DNA of 41,709 nt. Origin: Bacteroidota bacterium. Its GTDB lineage: Bacteria; Bacteroidota; Bacteroidia; J057; JAJTIE01. Within the stretch, counting starts at the first letter, position 1; each line of letters opens with the position of its first letter. Below are positions 18,312 through 26,702 of this stretch, one piece after another. The translations under genes and the position numbers were made by a program. The notes under the pieces were generated by a model. That model made no database searches, was not told the origin of the DNA, and worked only from the letters and a program-made list of their open reading frames with translations. The stretch spans positions 1 to 41,709 of the forward strand of contig JAHBTG010000018.1 of NCBI GenBank assembly GCA_019638695.1, read 5' to 3'.

Positions 18312-18338
18312 CAAATATAGAATTTTCCACAATTACAA
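18312..18338 (-). promoter_or_regulatory. rpsF: Promoter of the rpsF operon
   Basis: On the minus strand a TTG (18338-18336) is followed by 16 bases and a perfect TATATTTG (18319-18312). Both Bacteroidota promoter elements are present. An AT-rich leader of about 40 bases separates it from the ATG of rpsF. Confidence 0.6.
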
Positions 18339-18412
18339 ACCACACTTCATCACAGATTTTGCAGAGGTTCTGCAGAATATCTGCCCCAATCCGGCGTTAG
18401 GCAGGAAAAATC

Positions 18413-19333
18413 CTAGAAATACTCCGCCCAGCCCACACCCATGTACCGGTATTTGAATACATCGGGGTGGAAGATCTCGGCCAGGATCTCGTAGCTCTGG
18501 ATCAGGCGCGGACCAGGACGGTGAAAGAAACGGTTACCGTCCAGCACATACACCTGCTTGCGCTTGTAGGCATGCAGGTTACGGAACATATCGTCCTGCA
18601 AAATGCTGCGCATGGCTTCCCCGCTCTCAAAGAGCGTCAGGTTATAAGGCATCATCACCAGTATGTCCGGGTTCACATCAGCAATCTGGTGCCAGGTCAG
18701 AAAACGGGTATGGTAATGATCTGCTGCAAAGGGATCTACAGCACCGGCTTCGCGCACCATATCAGGAATCCAGGTACCGGGTGTGCGCAGCGGGTCAAAA
18801 TTTTCCAGGCAGGCCACCACGGGTTTCGGGCGGTCCTTCAGCACAGCCAGCTTCTCCCGGGTGCGCTCCAGCTGGCGGGCCATACTAGCCACGAGCGCTG
18901 TCCCCTTATGCGGTGCTCCCAGCTCAAAGGAAACGAACTCTATGGTCTCCATAACCTCGTCTATCGTTTCCGGGGCAATGGAGATCAGCTTCACCGGCCG
19001 GCCTATATAATCGCTCAGGAGCTTGGCCACCGTTTCCAGCGAGGTTTCGGTCTCGCGGCAACGGCACTGGGTAAGCACCATATCCGGACGAAGCTCACGC
19101 AGCGCCTCCAGGTCCAGGTCATACTGGCATAGCAGCTCTTTTAAAATATGCAGTTCACTGCCGCCATGTCCGTTGCTGCCCGCGCTTCGGGGTTTAGTCA
19201 GCGCAGGGAGCTTCTGCACCCTGGCAGGCACATCGCTGTCATGACTGCGACCCACCAGGTGATAGGCCAGTCCGCATTCGGCTACGATCTCCGTAGCAGC
19301 GGGGGTAAGCGAAACAATACGGTATTCTGCCAT
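18413..19333 (-). CDS. BtuF-like periplasmic-binding-fold protein without signal peptide
   Basis: The 306-residue protein has the fold of cobalamin/iron-complex binding proteins (class III SBP): RIVSLTPAATEIVAECGLAYHLVGRSHDSDVP at the N-terminus, LRPDMVLTQ, and a second lobe with VACLENFDPLRTPGTWIPDMVREAGAVDPF and NPDILVMMPYNLT. The protein starts directly with the domain (MAEYRIVSL) and has no export signal, so it should be cytoplasmic. No BtuC/BtuD genes or B12 riboswitch are nearby. Related signal-less proteins are annotated in other bacteria as cobalamin-binding protein. It follows the RsmI-like gene by 24 bases. Confidence 0.8.
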   Translation of the reverse strand: MAEYRIVSLTPAATEIVAECGLAYHLVGRSHDSDVPARVQKLPALTKPRSAGSNGHGGSELHILKELLCQYDLDLEALRELRPDMVLTQCRCRETETSLETVAKLLSDYIGRPVKLISIAPETIDEVMETIEFVSFELGAPHKGTALVASMARQLERTREKLAVLKDRPKPVVACLENFDPLRTPGTWIPDMVREAGAVDPFAADHYHTRFLTWHQIADVNPDILVMMPYNLTLFESGEAMRSILQDDMFRNLHAYKRKQVYVLDGNRFFHRPGPRLIQSYEILAEIFHPDVFKYRYMGVGWAEYF

Positions 19334-19357
19334 AGGATGCCAAAAGAATACGCAATA

Positions 19358-20095
19358 TTACACAACACCCGCATAAATCAAAAAGACGGCAGGCCGCTTG
19401 TTCAATGCAGGGCAGGCAAAATGCTTCCATTGACTCACCGGAGCCGTATGCACCCATTGCGCAGGCAGGCTCAGATCTGCAGCCACGCAGAGTAGTGTAT
19501 GCGGCTGCAGGCTATCCAGGCAGGCCCGCAGCAACGCTTCATTGCGATAAGGTGTATCCATAAAAAGCTGGGTAGCCTTCTGCTGGCGGCTCTGCGCCTC
19601 CAGTCTCTGCAACGCCTGCTGGCGCGCACGCGCCTCCACAGGCACATACCCCGAGAAAGCAAACTGCTGTCCGGGTAACCCGCTGGCCATCAGTGCCAGA
19701 AAAAAACTGCTCGGCCCGGCCAAAGGCTGCACAGGGATGCCCCGCCGGTGCGCTGCCGCCACCAGGCGTGCACCCGGGTCTGCAATACCCGGGCAGCCGG
19801 CATCGCTCAACAGTCCCACAGCATGCCCGGCAGCTACTGGCAGAAGCCATTGCGCCAGGTGCTCTTCAGGCGTATCTTCTGCCAGCAGGTGAAAGAGGCA
19901 ATCACCTATAAAGTCCGTCCCTATACCCGCAGCACGGGCCACGGCAGCCAGGTACTGCCGGGTGGGCTTCAGATTCTCTACTACAAAATGGCGTATCTGC
20001 AGTAAGCGCACCCGGGTATCTGCCGGGACAGCACCCAGCCCCGGCCCCAGCGGAGAAGGGATGACATATAAGGCAGGAGCCGCGGCAGTATCCAT
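19358..20095 (-). CDS. SAM-dependent tetrapyrrole-methylase-fold protein, RsmI-like
   Basis: The 245-residue protein belongs to the TP-methylase superfamily near RsmI (2'-O-methylation of 16S rRNA C1402). It shows LYVIPSPLGPG at the N-terminus instead of the usual TPIGNL, VENLKPTRQYL, the SAM-binding LLSDAGCPGIADPGARLVAAAHRRGIPVQPLAGPSSFFLALMASGLPGQQFAFSGYVP, and MDTPYRNEALL. Classical RsmI is nearer 280 residues, so this is the shorter version common in Bacteroidota, whose exact target is uncertain. A perfect TAGCTTTG box ends 4 nt before the ATG. Confidence 0.85.
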   Translation of the reverse strand: MDTAAAPALYVIPSPLGPGLGAVPADTRVRLLQIRHFVVENLKPTRQYLAAVARAAGIGTDFIGDCLFHLLAEDTPEEHLAQWLLPVAAGHAVGLLSDAGCPGIADPGARLVAAAHRRGIPVQPLAGPSSFFLALMASGLPGQQFAFSGYVPVEARARQQALQRLEAQSRQQKATQLFMDTPYRNEALLRACLDSLQPHTLLCVAADLSLPAQWVHTAPVSQWKHFACPALNKRPAVFLIYAGVV

Positions 20096-20099
20096 ACTG

Positions 20100-20126
20100 C
20101 AAAGCTACGGTGATTACACAGCACAA
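20100..20126 (-). promoter_or_regulatory. Promoter of the RsmI-like gene, leaderless layout
   Basis: The minus strand reads TTG (20126-20124), 16 bases, TAGCTTTG (20107-20100), CAGT and the ATG. The predicted start site falls at the start codon. Confidence 0.6.
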
Positions 20127-20186
20127 CCGCGCTGTCGGCACGTGCACTGTGGGCAAATGCTGCCGGACTGTTCGGGCAAAATGCCC

Positions 20187-20194
20187 TATATTTG
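20187..20194 (+). promoter_or_regulatory. -7 box (TATATTTG) of the DUF3822-rsmD operon
   Basis: A perfect TAnnTTTG match 36 bases before the ATG of the DUF3822 gene. It gives a short leader and makes an upstream TTG start at 20192 impossible, since that codon lies inside the box. Confidence 0.55.
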
Positions 20195-20230
20195 TCCAAC
20201 GTCCTCTACGTATCCCTTTCGGCTGCTCGC

Positions 20231-21079
20231 ATGACCGCCACCGCACAGCAATTCAAAAGCGCTTCCTTTGATGAAGCCTTCATCGCCAACTATCGCCTGG
20301 AACTGCACCTGGCGGCAGACAGCATTCACTTTGCGGTGAGCAACCAGCTCAACAACCCGGTCTACCTGGCCCTGCATCCCAATCCCAATGAAAGGACACC
20401 CCTGGACCTGCTGAACGAAGTGACAGCAGCCGATCCCATGCTGGCCCATAAATACGAAAGCGCAGAGGTTTTTATATCTGCGGATCCCTGGATCGCGGTG
20501 CCCCAGAGCCAGCTGATGCGCGGCAAGGAGGGCATGTTCCTGGAGGTGCTGTTCGACACCAATACGGCCAAAGACCCTGCTACCCGGGATGACCTGGAAG
20601 ATCTGAAGCTGAGTATTCTCTATACCCTGCCGGAGGAGTTGCAACAGGCCCTGCATGCCGCATGGCCCCAGTACAGGCGGATACGGTCTTCGCATATCGT
20701 CAGCCCCGTGCTGCGCATGGCGCATAAGATCCACATAGCGCTCAAAGGCAAGCCCAGCGCCAACGTGGAAGTATTCCCGGACTATTTTATCTATACTGTC
20801 TTTGAACAAGGCAAGCTGCGCTTCTGCAACCGTTTCTATATCAGCACAGAGGCAGATGTGCTGTATTATGTAATGAGTGTGAACCAGAACCTGGGGATAG
20901 ATCCGGCCGCCATTATCCTGTATGTAACCGGATACAGCCCCCTGCGGGCGCCCATTGAGAAGCTCATGGAAAGCCAGTTCAAACATTTTGCCCCCAGTCG
21001 CAAACTTTTTCCCCAAAGTGTGGAGCTCAACGAAGCGGGTTTTTTCCTGGACGAATTCAGCTTCCTGCTCATCAAATAG
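20231..21079 (+). CDS. DUF3822 family protein
   Basis: The 282-residue protein fits DUF3822, a Bacteroidota family with an actin/hexokinase-like fold reminiscent of type II/IV pilus assembly ATPases; no function is established to my knowledge. Visible landmarks are SASFDEAFIANYRLELHLAADSIHFAVSN, the middle KIHIALKGKPSANVEVFPDYFIYTVFEQGKLRFCNRFYI and the terminal RKLFPQSVELNEAGFFLDEFSFLLIK. No signal peptide is present. The chosen ATG follows the promoter box. Its stop codon directly abuts the rsmD ATG, and the DUF3822-rsmD pairing is one I recall from other Bacteroidota. Confidence 0.82.
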   Translation: MTATAQQFKSASFDEAFIANYRLELHLAADSIHFAVSNQLNNPVYLALHPNPNERTPLDLLNEVTAADPMLAHKYESAEVFISADPWIAVPQSQLMRGKEGMFLEVLFDTNTAKDPATRDDLEDLKLSILYTLPEELQQALHAAWPQYRRIRSSHIVSPVLRMAHKIHIALKGKPSANVEVFPDYFIYTVFEQGKLRFCNRFYISTEADVLYYVMSVNQNLGIDPAAIILYVTGYSPLRAPIEKLMESQFKHFAPSRKLFPQSVELNEAGFFLDEFSFLLIK

Positions 21080-21622
21080 ATGCGCATCATCAGTGGCAAA
21101 TACCGGGGCCGCCGGTTGCAGCCGCCACCGGGACTGGACTTCCGCCCCACGACAGACATGGCCCGCGAGGCCCTGTTCAACTACCTTGCACACCATCACC
21201 CCGTACACAATGCTCGTGTACTGGACCTTTTTGGGGGCTCAGGCACAGTGTCCATAGAGTTCCTGAGCAGGGGCGCGGCGCAGGTTACCACGGTGGAGAT
21301 GAATCCCAAAACCCTGCGCTGGTTGAAACAATGCCATACGCAACTGGCAGATCCTGCCTGGCAGATCACAGGCACACGGGTAGAAACCTACCTTGCCAAA
21401 GCCCCCAACCTGCCCTGGGACCTCATTTTTATGGATCCGCCCTATGCCATGCCCGGCAAGGCGGGGCTTATCGCCCGGTTGCAACAGCCTGCATGGCTCG
21501 CCCCCGGCGGATTACTGATCGCCGAACACGCCACGCAGGAGGACCTGGGCCAGTTACCCGGCGCCACGGAAACCCGCCGGTATGGGCAAAGCAGCTTCAC
21601 ATTATTTGATGCTATTCAATAA
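21080..21622 (+). CDS. rsmD: 16S rRNA (guanine966-N2)-methyltransferase RsmD
   Basis: The 180-residue protein is RsmD: MRIISGKYRGRRLQPPPGLDFRPTTDMAREALFNYL at the N-terminus, SAM motif VLDLFGGSGTVSIEFLSRGA, the catalytic DPPY motif in FMDPPYAMPG, and a C-terminal LLIAEHATQ. It methylates G966 of 16S rRNA. It begins immediately after the DUF3822 stop codon, so the two are translationally coupled. Confidence 0.95.
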   Translation: MRIISGKYRGRRLQPPPGLDFRPTTDMAREALFNYLAHHHPVHNARVLDLFGGSGTVSIEFLSRGAAQVTTVEMNPKTLRWLKQCHTQLADPAWQITGTRVETYLAKAPNLPWDLIFMDPPYAMPGKAGLIARLQQPAWLAPGGLLIAEHATQEDLGQLPGATETRRYGQSSFTLFDAIQ

Positions 21623-21654
21623 TACAGACAAATAGATTTCATATCAGCAACAGC

Positions 21655-21662
21655 GATATTTG
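21655..21662 (+). promoter_or_regulatory. Near-consensus -7 box (GATATTTG), leaderless layout
   Basis: One mismatch from TAnnTTTG, followed by CCCC and the aminotransferase ATG: the same 4-nt spacing as at ychF and rlmN. Confidence 0.5.
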
Positions 21663-21666
21663 CCCC

Positions 21667-22731
21667 ATGAGATACACCTTTGCACCGGGACCTTCACAGC
21701 TTTGGCCCGGCCTTGCAGAACATATGACTACGGCCGCGGAAACCGGTCTGCTGAGCATGAGCCACCGGTCGCCCCGGTTCTCGGAACTGTATGAAGACGT
21801 GTTACAGGGTTTCCGCGAAAAACTGGGGATGCCGGCAGGCTGGAGTCTCTATTTCCTGGGCAGCGCCACAGAATGCTGGCAGGTGCTGGCACAGGGATTA
21901 GTCACCCAGAATGCGTTACATCTCTACAGCGGCGCCTTTGGCGAGCGCTGGCATGCCTATGCCAAAGCCCTGTTGCCCGACGCCAGAGGCATGGCCTTTA
22001 GTGAACAGGAACCCATAGAGCTATTACAGGCACAGGTGTTACAACCGGTGGAATTGCTGTGCTTCACCCAGAACGAAACCAGCAACGGCAGCCAGGTGCC
22101 CCTGTCCTTCCTCTCCCAGGTGCGGGCGGTGTTGCAGGAGCAGCTCATTGCGCTGGACGTGACCAGCAGCCTGGGCGGACAGTCCTTTGACTGGCACAGC
22201 GGTGACGTATGGTTTGCCAGTGTACAGAAATGCTTTGGGCTACCGGCCGGACTGGGCATCCTGGTATGCAGTCCGCGCGCGCAGGCCCGCATCCGCAAAG
22301 TGGGCAAGGAAGACACCTACAACGGCCTGCTGCGCCTGCATAAACACTATGAAGACCGGCAGACCAGCTACACACCCAATGTGCTGAACATCTACCTGCT
22401 GGGAAGGGTGCTGGCAGAGATGCCGCCCATCGCAGAGACGGATGCCCAGCTGGCGGCCAGGGCAGCGCGTTACCAGGCTGTTGTGGAAGCACACCCCTGG
22501 CTATCGTTGCATGTACAGCCCCTTGAGAACCGCAGCCAGACGACCCTGTGCGTGCAGTGCCCGCCAGAAAGACTGGCTACCCTCAAAGCCGACGCCCAGG
22601 CGCAAGGGCTCACCCTGGGAAGCGGTTACGGTAGCCTGAAAGCCAGCACCTTTCGCATTGCCAACTTCCCGGCCTTGCCCGATGCAGCTGTGGAGGCGCT
22701 TTGCCGGTTCCTGGAAAGCGAATCCGCATAA
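21667..22731 (+). CDS. Class V PLP-dependent aminotransferase (SerC-like)
   Basis: The 354-residue protein is a fold-type I, class V aminotransferase near SerC in size and motif order: YTFAPGPSQLWPGLAEHM, SMSHRSPRFSELYEDV, an SATECWQVLAQ segment, LLCFTQNETSNGSQVP, IALDVTSSLGG and the PLP lysine in SVQKCFGLPAGLGI. True SerC makes phosphoserine; the KxFGxPAGLG site fits either SerC or alanine-glyoxylate type relatives. There is no serA next to it. The start follows a -7 box by 4 nt. It is probably monocistronic, because a structured element follows. Confidence 0.8.
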   Translation: MRYTFAPGPSQLWPGLAEHMTTAAETGLLSMSHRSPRFSELYEDVLQGFREKLGMPAGWSLYFLGSATECWQVLAQGLVTQNALHLYSGAFGERWHAYAKALLPDARGMAFSEQEPIELLQAQVLQPVELLCFTQNETSNGSQVPLSFLSQVRAVLQEQLIALDVTSSLGGQSFDWHSGDVWFASVQKCFGLPAGLGILVCSPRAQARIRKVGKEDTYNGLLRLHKHYEDRQTSYTPNVLNIYLLGRVLAEMPPIAETDAQLAARAARYQAVVEAHPWLSLHVQPLENRSQTTLCVQCPPERLATLKADAQAQGLTLGSGYGSLKASTFRIANFPALPDAAVEALCRFLESESA

Positions 22732-22741
22732 GACCGACATA

Positions 22742-22872
22742 ATACGATACCCAGTTTTCCCCTGAGAAGGCACAACTTCAGCTACTGGGTTTACATCCCG
22801 TTACCCCCCTGCTGTAGCGTCCCCTGCAGGGCCCTACTTTTTTATCAAGAAAAAAGCAGGGCGGTATCGTAT
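22742..22872. repeat. Structured intergenic element bounded by a 10-bp inverted repeat
   Basis: ATACGATACC (22742-22751) and its exact reverse complement (22863-22872) flank 111 bases. Inside is a hairpin with 12-base arms and one mismatch (22832-22843 and 22850-22861, loop ATCAAG) and the palindrome CCCTGCAGGG (22822-22831). Bases 22835-22856 are an exact reverse-complement match to 29505-29526. The element lies 3' of the aminotransferase gene and could act in 3'-end formation or be a small mobile repeat. Confidence 0.6.
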
Positions 22873-22922
22873 GCTCCCGACAAGAAAGCTTGCTGCAGGT
22901 TTCCCACAGGGTGGGGGTAAAA

Positions 22923-22930
22923 TACTTTTG
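22923..22930 (+). promoter_or_regulatory. -7 box (TACTTTTG), probable promoter of the SNF2 gene
   Basis: A perfect TAnnTTTG match 121 bases upstream of the SNF2 ATG. It implies a long leader of about 115 nt, unusual in this window. No clear -33 element is visible. Confidence 0.4.
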
Positions 22931-23051
22931 CGCAGGCCCGGGATTGGGCCGTACCTTTACCAGATGTATGCCTATACCAAAGGGCTGCATTCAATTAAAA
23001 AGAGAAGCTTGTTTGTAACGATATATCGGGGTTGCCCAATCCACCGGAACT

Positions 23052-25931
23052 ATGGTTAAAGAGCTGATAGACAACAACCTGGCATTTGAGTCGGTATACA
23101 GTATATACCTGCACCCGCAGGTGGGATACCTGCTGGGCGCCTATGTAGTACAGTGCAACCCCACCGGCGGGCTCAGCCTCAAGAGCCAGCGCCTGCTCCC
23201 GGAAAACTTCCCGCAGTTTGCGCACCGGCTGGATGACAAAGACCGGGAACTCACCCGGATCCTCAACGAACTTACGGTGCAGGCGCTCTTCAAGCAGTTC
23301 GGACAAAAATTCAGCAGCATAGACCAGTTCCTCAAGAAATTCGACAAGATCCCCACCCAGGAGTATATCCAGACGTACATCCAGCGGCGCCTGGCGCAGG
23401 CATTGCCCCTGCTGTCAGACCGGAACTTTTACCTGATGGGAAAAGATGGTTACCCGGCATTCAAACAGCTCCGTATCAGCGACGCCAAAGCGTTTGCAAA
23501 CTTCAACTTCGACCGCACCCCCACCGAAACGCGCTACCGGGCTTTCGTCAAGCTGGGCGAGGAGCGGCTGGACCTCTATCGCCAGCCTGTGGCCCTGCTC
23601 ACCAGCGAACCCTGCTGGATGATGGTGGGCGACACAGCCTTCACCTTCGATCAGAAACTGGACGGCAAGAAACTATTGCCCTTTATTAACAAACGTTACA
23701 TCTCCATCCCCAAAAGTATGGAAGCGGAGTATTTCCGCAAATTCCTGCTCAGGCTGATAGAAGACTACCCGGTATGGGCCACGGGTTTCACCATTGAAAA
23801 AGAAGACGGCGAACCGCATTTTGTGCTCAACATCAATTCTGACGCACAGAACAACTATACCTTCTCCATGTCGGTAGAGTATGGCAAATACGCGTTTCCC
23901 CTGGTCCCCTTCCGGGCGGTATCCGCATCCATGCAGTACGATGAGGCCACGGATGACTACCGCTTTGTGAAGCTGCGTCGCAGGGCTGAGCCTGAAAAGG
24001 CTATGCAGCAGTTCTTTGAGGAAATCCGCGGCGGCAGCCAGCTGCTTTCAGACCTGGTTCTCAATGAAGAAGAAGCCTATCGCTGGCTCTACAAGCATGC
24101 GCCGGCCATCCTGGAAAGACGGATAGACATCCGCCAGCAGGGCAGCGGCAAGCAGCTGATGTTCCAAAGGCCCCGGCTGGAGGCGCAGGTGACCGAAGCG
24201 GAGCACCAATACCATGTGCACGCACATGTGGCGGTAGGCCCGCACAAGCTACCGCTGAGCGCCATTCGTTCCCACATTCTGCGGGGCAACCAGAAGCTGG
24301 CCCTGCCAGACGGCACGGAGGCCCTGCTACCCACAGAGTGGCTGGAGGACTGGAAACACTTCTTTGAGGTGGCCCGGCAGGCAGATGACGGCACCTATAC
24401 GCTGCAGCGCTACCAGGGCAGCCTGCTGCAAACCCTGGCGGACGGGCAGCAGAGCCAGGAGGATCACCGCAAGCTGCGAGCCCAGGAGATCGAAGCCTTT
24501 GACAGCATACCCCAGCAGCCTTTGCCGGAGGGCCTGCAGGCTACCCCGCGCGACTACCAGTGGGCAGGGTATGACTGGCTGTGCTTCCTCAAGGAATATG
24601 GACTGGGGGGCATCCTGGCAGATGATATGGGGCTGGGCAAAACCCTGCAAACACTTACCCTGCTGCTGCGGGAACATAACGGCGAACAGGCCGCAGATGC
24701 ACCCAGCCTCATCGTGGTGCCCAACAGCCTGGTCTTTAACTGGCAGGCGGAAGCCCGCAAATTTGCACCGGCCCTCAGGTGCCTGCAATATACCGGTCTG
24801 CGCAGGCAGGAGCAGCTCAGCAAGTTCCCGGACCATCATCTTATCATCACCACCTACGGCACGGTGCGGCAGGACCTGGAGCTGCTGCTGCAATACCGTT
24901 TCCACTATGTGGTGCTGGATGAAAGCCAGACCATCAAAAACCGGGATGCCAAGATCACCCGGGCCGTCCTCAAACTACAGGCGGCCCACCGCCTGAGCCT
25001 CACGGGTACACCCATTGAGAACACGGCCATGGACTTGTGGACGCAGATGCAGTTCCTCAACCCGGGCCTGCTGGGCTCAGAGTCTTTCTTTGCCAAATAT
25101 TATGCGCTGCCTATCGAACGAGAGCGGAACGAACGCCGGGCCGAGGCATTGCGCAAGCTCACCGCGCCTTTTATCATGCGGCGAACCAAGGACATGGTGG
25201 CCACAGAACTCCCTCCCCGCACAGACCAGGTGCAGCTGTGCGAAATGACGCCGGAACAGCACCGCCTGTATAGTGAAACCAAAGGCGCCATCCGCCAGAC
25301 ACTGTTCTCCGAGCAGGCCCTGGACAGCCTGCATACCAATAAGCTGCAGGTACTCAGCGGACTGCAACGCCTGCGCCAGATCGCTATACACCCGCGGCTG
25401 GTGGCCCCGGAAGAGCCTATGGACAGCGGGAAATACACTGAAATGTGGGAGATGCTGGACAATATCCTGCAGAGCGGCAGCAAGGTGCTCATCTTCAGCC
25501 AGTTCGTGAAGTTCCTGCAGATCGTCAAGTATGACCTCATGCAGCGGGGCATCCGCTTCAGTTACATAGACGGCAGCGTCAAAGACCGTGGCAAAGAGGT
25601 AGACAATTTCCAGAACGACCCGGACATCCCCGTGTTCCTCATCAGCCTGAAGGCAGGCGGCACCGGGCTCAATCTCACCGCGGCAGAATATGTATTCCTG
25701 CTGGATCCCTGGTGGAATCCGGCTATTGAACAACAGGCCATGAACCGTGCCCACCGCATAGGCCAGCAGAAAGCGGTGTTTGTCTACAAGTTCATTACCG
25801 AGGGGTCTATAGAAGAGAAGATCCTCAAGCTGCAGGAGCGCAAACAACAGCTTGCCGGAGATATTATCCATACCGAAGAGAATTTCTTCAAATCCCTGGA
25901 CAAAGAAGACCTGCTGGATCTGCTGGCCTAA
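23052..25931 (+). CDS. SNF2/Rad54-family DEAD/DEAH helicase
   Basis: The 959-residue protein has a long N-terminal region of unknown fold (about 1-490) and then a complete SNF2 ATPase: motif I ILADDMGLGKT near residue 524, motif II VVLDESQTIKN (DESQ) near 620, LTGTPIENTAMDLWTQMQFLNPGLLG, then lobe two with KVLIFSQFVKFLQ, VFLISLKAGGTGLNLTAAEYVFLLDPWWNP and NRAHRIGQQ near 898. Bacterial members are thought to displace proteins from DNA or RNA polymerase (HepA-like). It lacks a recognisable SWIM zinc finger; the N-terminal section is Cys-poor. A glycosyltransferase gene follows after 12 bases. Confidence 0.93.
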   Translation: MVKELIDNNLAFESVYSIYLHPQVGYLLGAYVVQCNPTGGLSLKSQRLLPENFPQFAHRLDDKDRELTRILNELTVQALFKQFGQKFSSIDQFLKKFDKIPTQEYIQTYIQRRLAQALPLLSDRNFYLMGKDGYPAFKQLRISDAKAFANFNFDRTPTETRYRAFVKLGEERLDLYRQPVALLTSEPCWMMVGDTAFTFDQKLDGKKLLPFINKRYISIPKSMEAEYFRKFLLRLIEDYPVWATGFTIEKEDGEPHFVLNINSDAQNNYTFSMSVEYGKYAFPLVPFRAVSASMQYDEATDDYRFVKLRRRAEPEKAMQQFFEEIRGGSQLLSDLVLNEEEAYRWLYKHAPAILERRIDIRQQGSGKQLMFQRPRLEAQVTEAEHQYHVHAHVAVGPHKLPLSAIRSHILRGNQKLALPDGTEALLPTEWLEDWKHFFEVARQADDGTYTLQRYQGSLLQTLADGQQSQEDHRKLRAQEIEAFDSIPQQPLPEGLQATPRDYQWAGYDWLCFLKEYGLGGILADDMGLGKTLQTLTLLLREHNGEQAADAPSLIVVPNSLVFNWQAEARKFAPALRCLQYTGLRRQEQLSKFPDHHLIITTYGTVRQDLELLLQYRFHYVVLDESQTIKNRDAKITRAVLKLQAAHRLSLTGTPIENTAMDLWTQMQFLNPGLLGSESFFAKYYALPIERERNERRAEALRKLTAPFIMRRTKDMVATELPPRTDQVQLCEMTPEQHRLYSETKGAIRQTLFSEQALDSLHTNKLQVLSGLQRLRQIAIHPRLVAPEEPMDSGKYTEMWEMLDNILQSGSKVLIFSQFVKFLQIVKYDLMQRGIRFSYIDGSVKDRGKEVDNFQNDPDIPVFLISLKAGGTGLNLTAAEYVFLLDPWWNPAIEQQAMNRAHRIGQQKAVFVYKFITEGSIEEKILKLQERKQQLAGDIIHTEENFFKSLDKEDLLDLLA

Positions 25932-25943
25932 CCCCTGCACGCT

Positions 25944-26702
25944 ATGGATACCTCTCCGCTTGTCTCCATCATCACCGTTACCTACCGAGCCCAGGAGGTA
26001 CTGCCGCTTACGCTTGAAAGTGTAGCCAGCCAGACCCTCGCGGGTATAGAGCATATACTGGTAGACGGGGCCAGTCCGGACAATACCCCGGGCCAGATAG
26101 CGGCCTATGCAGCGCAAGCCCCCTACCCTGTCCGCTGGGTGAGCGAAAAAGACCAGGGGCTCTATGATGCGATGAACAAGGGACTGGCCATGGCCGGCGG
26201 GGAATGGGTGTGTTTTATGAATGCAGGAGATTGTTTCTATACCTCTGATACATTAGCACAGGCGCTGGACCAGGCAACAGACACTACGGATGTGCTCTAC
26301 GGCCATACGATGATGGTAGACGCACAAGGCAGGGAACTGGGGTTACGCAGCCACAAGAAGCTTCCGTCATCGCTGCACTGGCGGCATTTCCGGCAGGGCA
26401 TGGTGGTAGGCCACCAGGCTTTGCTGGTGCGGCGGCGCATTGCGCAAACATATGACCTGCAATACCGCTATTCAGGAGATATTGACTGGAGCATCCGCAC
26501 CCTGAAGCAGGCGCGTGAGATCAGACATACCGGTCTTATTATAGACCGGTTCCTGGAGGGCGGCGTCAGCCATACGCGGCGCAAGGAGGCCTTAAAGGAA
26601 CGCTGGCACATTATACGCCGGCATTACGGGTGGCTCACTGCACTGTGGGTGCACCTGGGTATAGGACTACGGTTCCTGCTGCGCGGGGGGAAGCTGCGCT
26701 AA
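25944..26702 (+). CDS. Family 2 glycosyltransferase
   Basis: The 252-residue protein is a cytoplasmic-facing GT-A enzyme: PLVSIITVTYRAQEVLPLTLESVASQTLAGIEHILVDGASPDNT, then WVSEKDQGLYDAMNKGLAMAGGEWVCFMNAGD (nucleotide-sugar/metal region), GHQALLVRR and YSGDIDWSIRTLKQA. These are the marks of GT2 enzymes of the WcaA/PgaC-like Bacteroidota group that build surface polysaccharide. Donor and acceptor are unknown. It is probably co-transcribed with the helicase gene. Its 3' end overlaps rnpA by 36 bases on the opposite strand. Confidence 0.9.
   Translation: MDTSPLVSIITVTYRAQEVLPLTLESVASQTLAGIEHILVDGASPDNTPGQIAAYAAQAPYPVRWVSEKDQGLYDAMNKGLAMAGGEWVCFMNAGDCFYTSDTLAQALDQATDTTDVLYGHTMMVDAQGRELGLRSHKKLPSSLHWRHFRQGMVVGHQALLVRRRIAQTYDLQYRYSGDIDWSIRTLKQAREIRHTGLIIDRFLEGGVSHTRRKEALKERWHIIRRHYGWLTALWVHLGIGLRFLLRGGKLR

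Larger units (their letters stand above)
22732..23051. other. 320-base intergenic region before the SNF2 gene
   Basis: The left half is filled by the structured element at 22742-22872. The right half holds a promoter box (22923-22930) and an open frame of 31 codons (22964-23059) that overlaps the SNF2 start; it could be a leader peptide but has no coding signature I trust. No other gene is visible. Confidence 0.5.

Noticed and set aside
18413-20095. Cobalamin riboswitch upstream of the BtuF-like gene
   Set aside because: Only 24 bases separate it from the upstream gene, and the 5' region of that gene is leaderless. There is no room for such an element.
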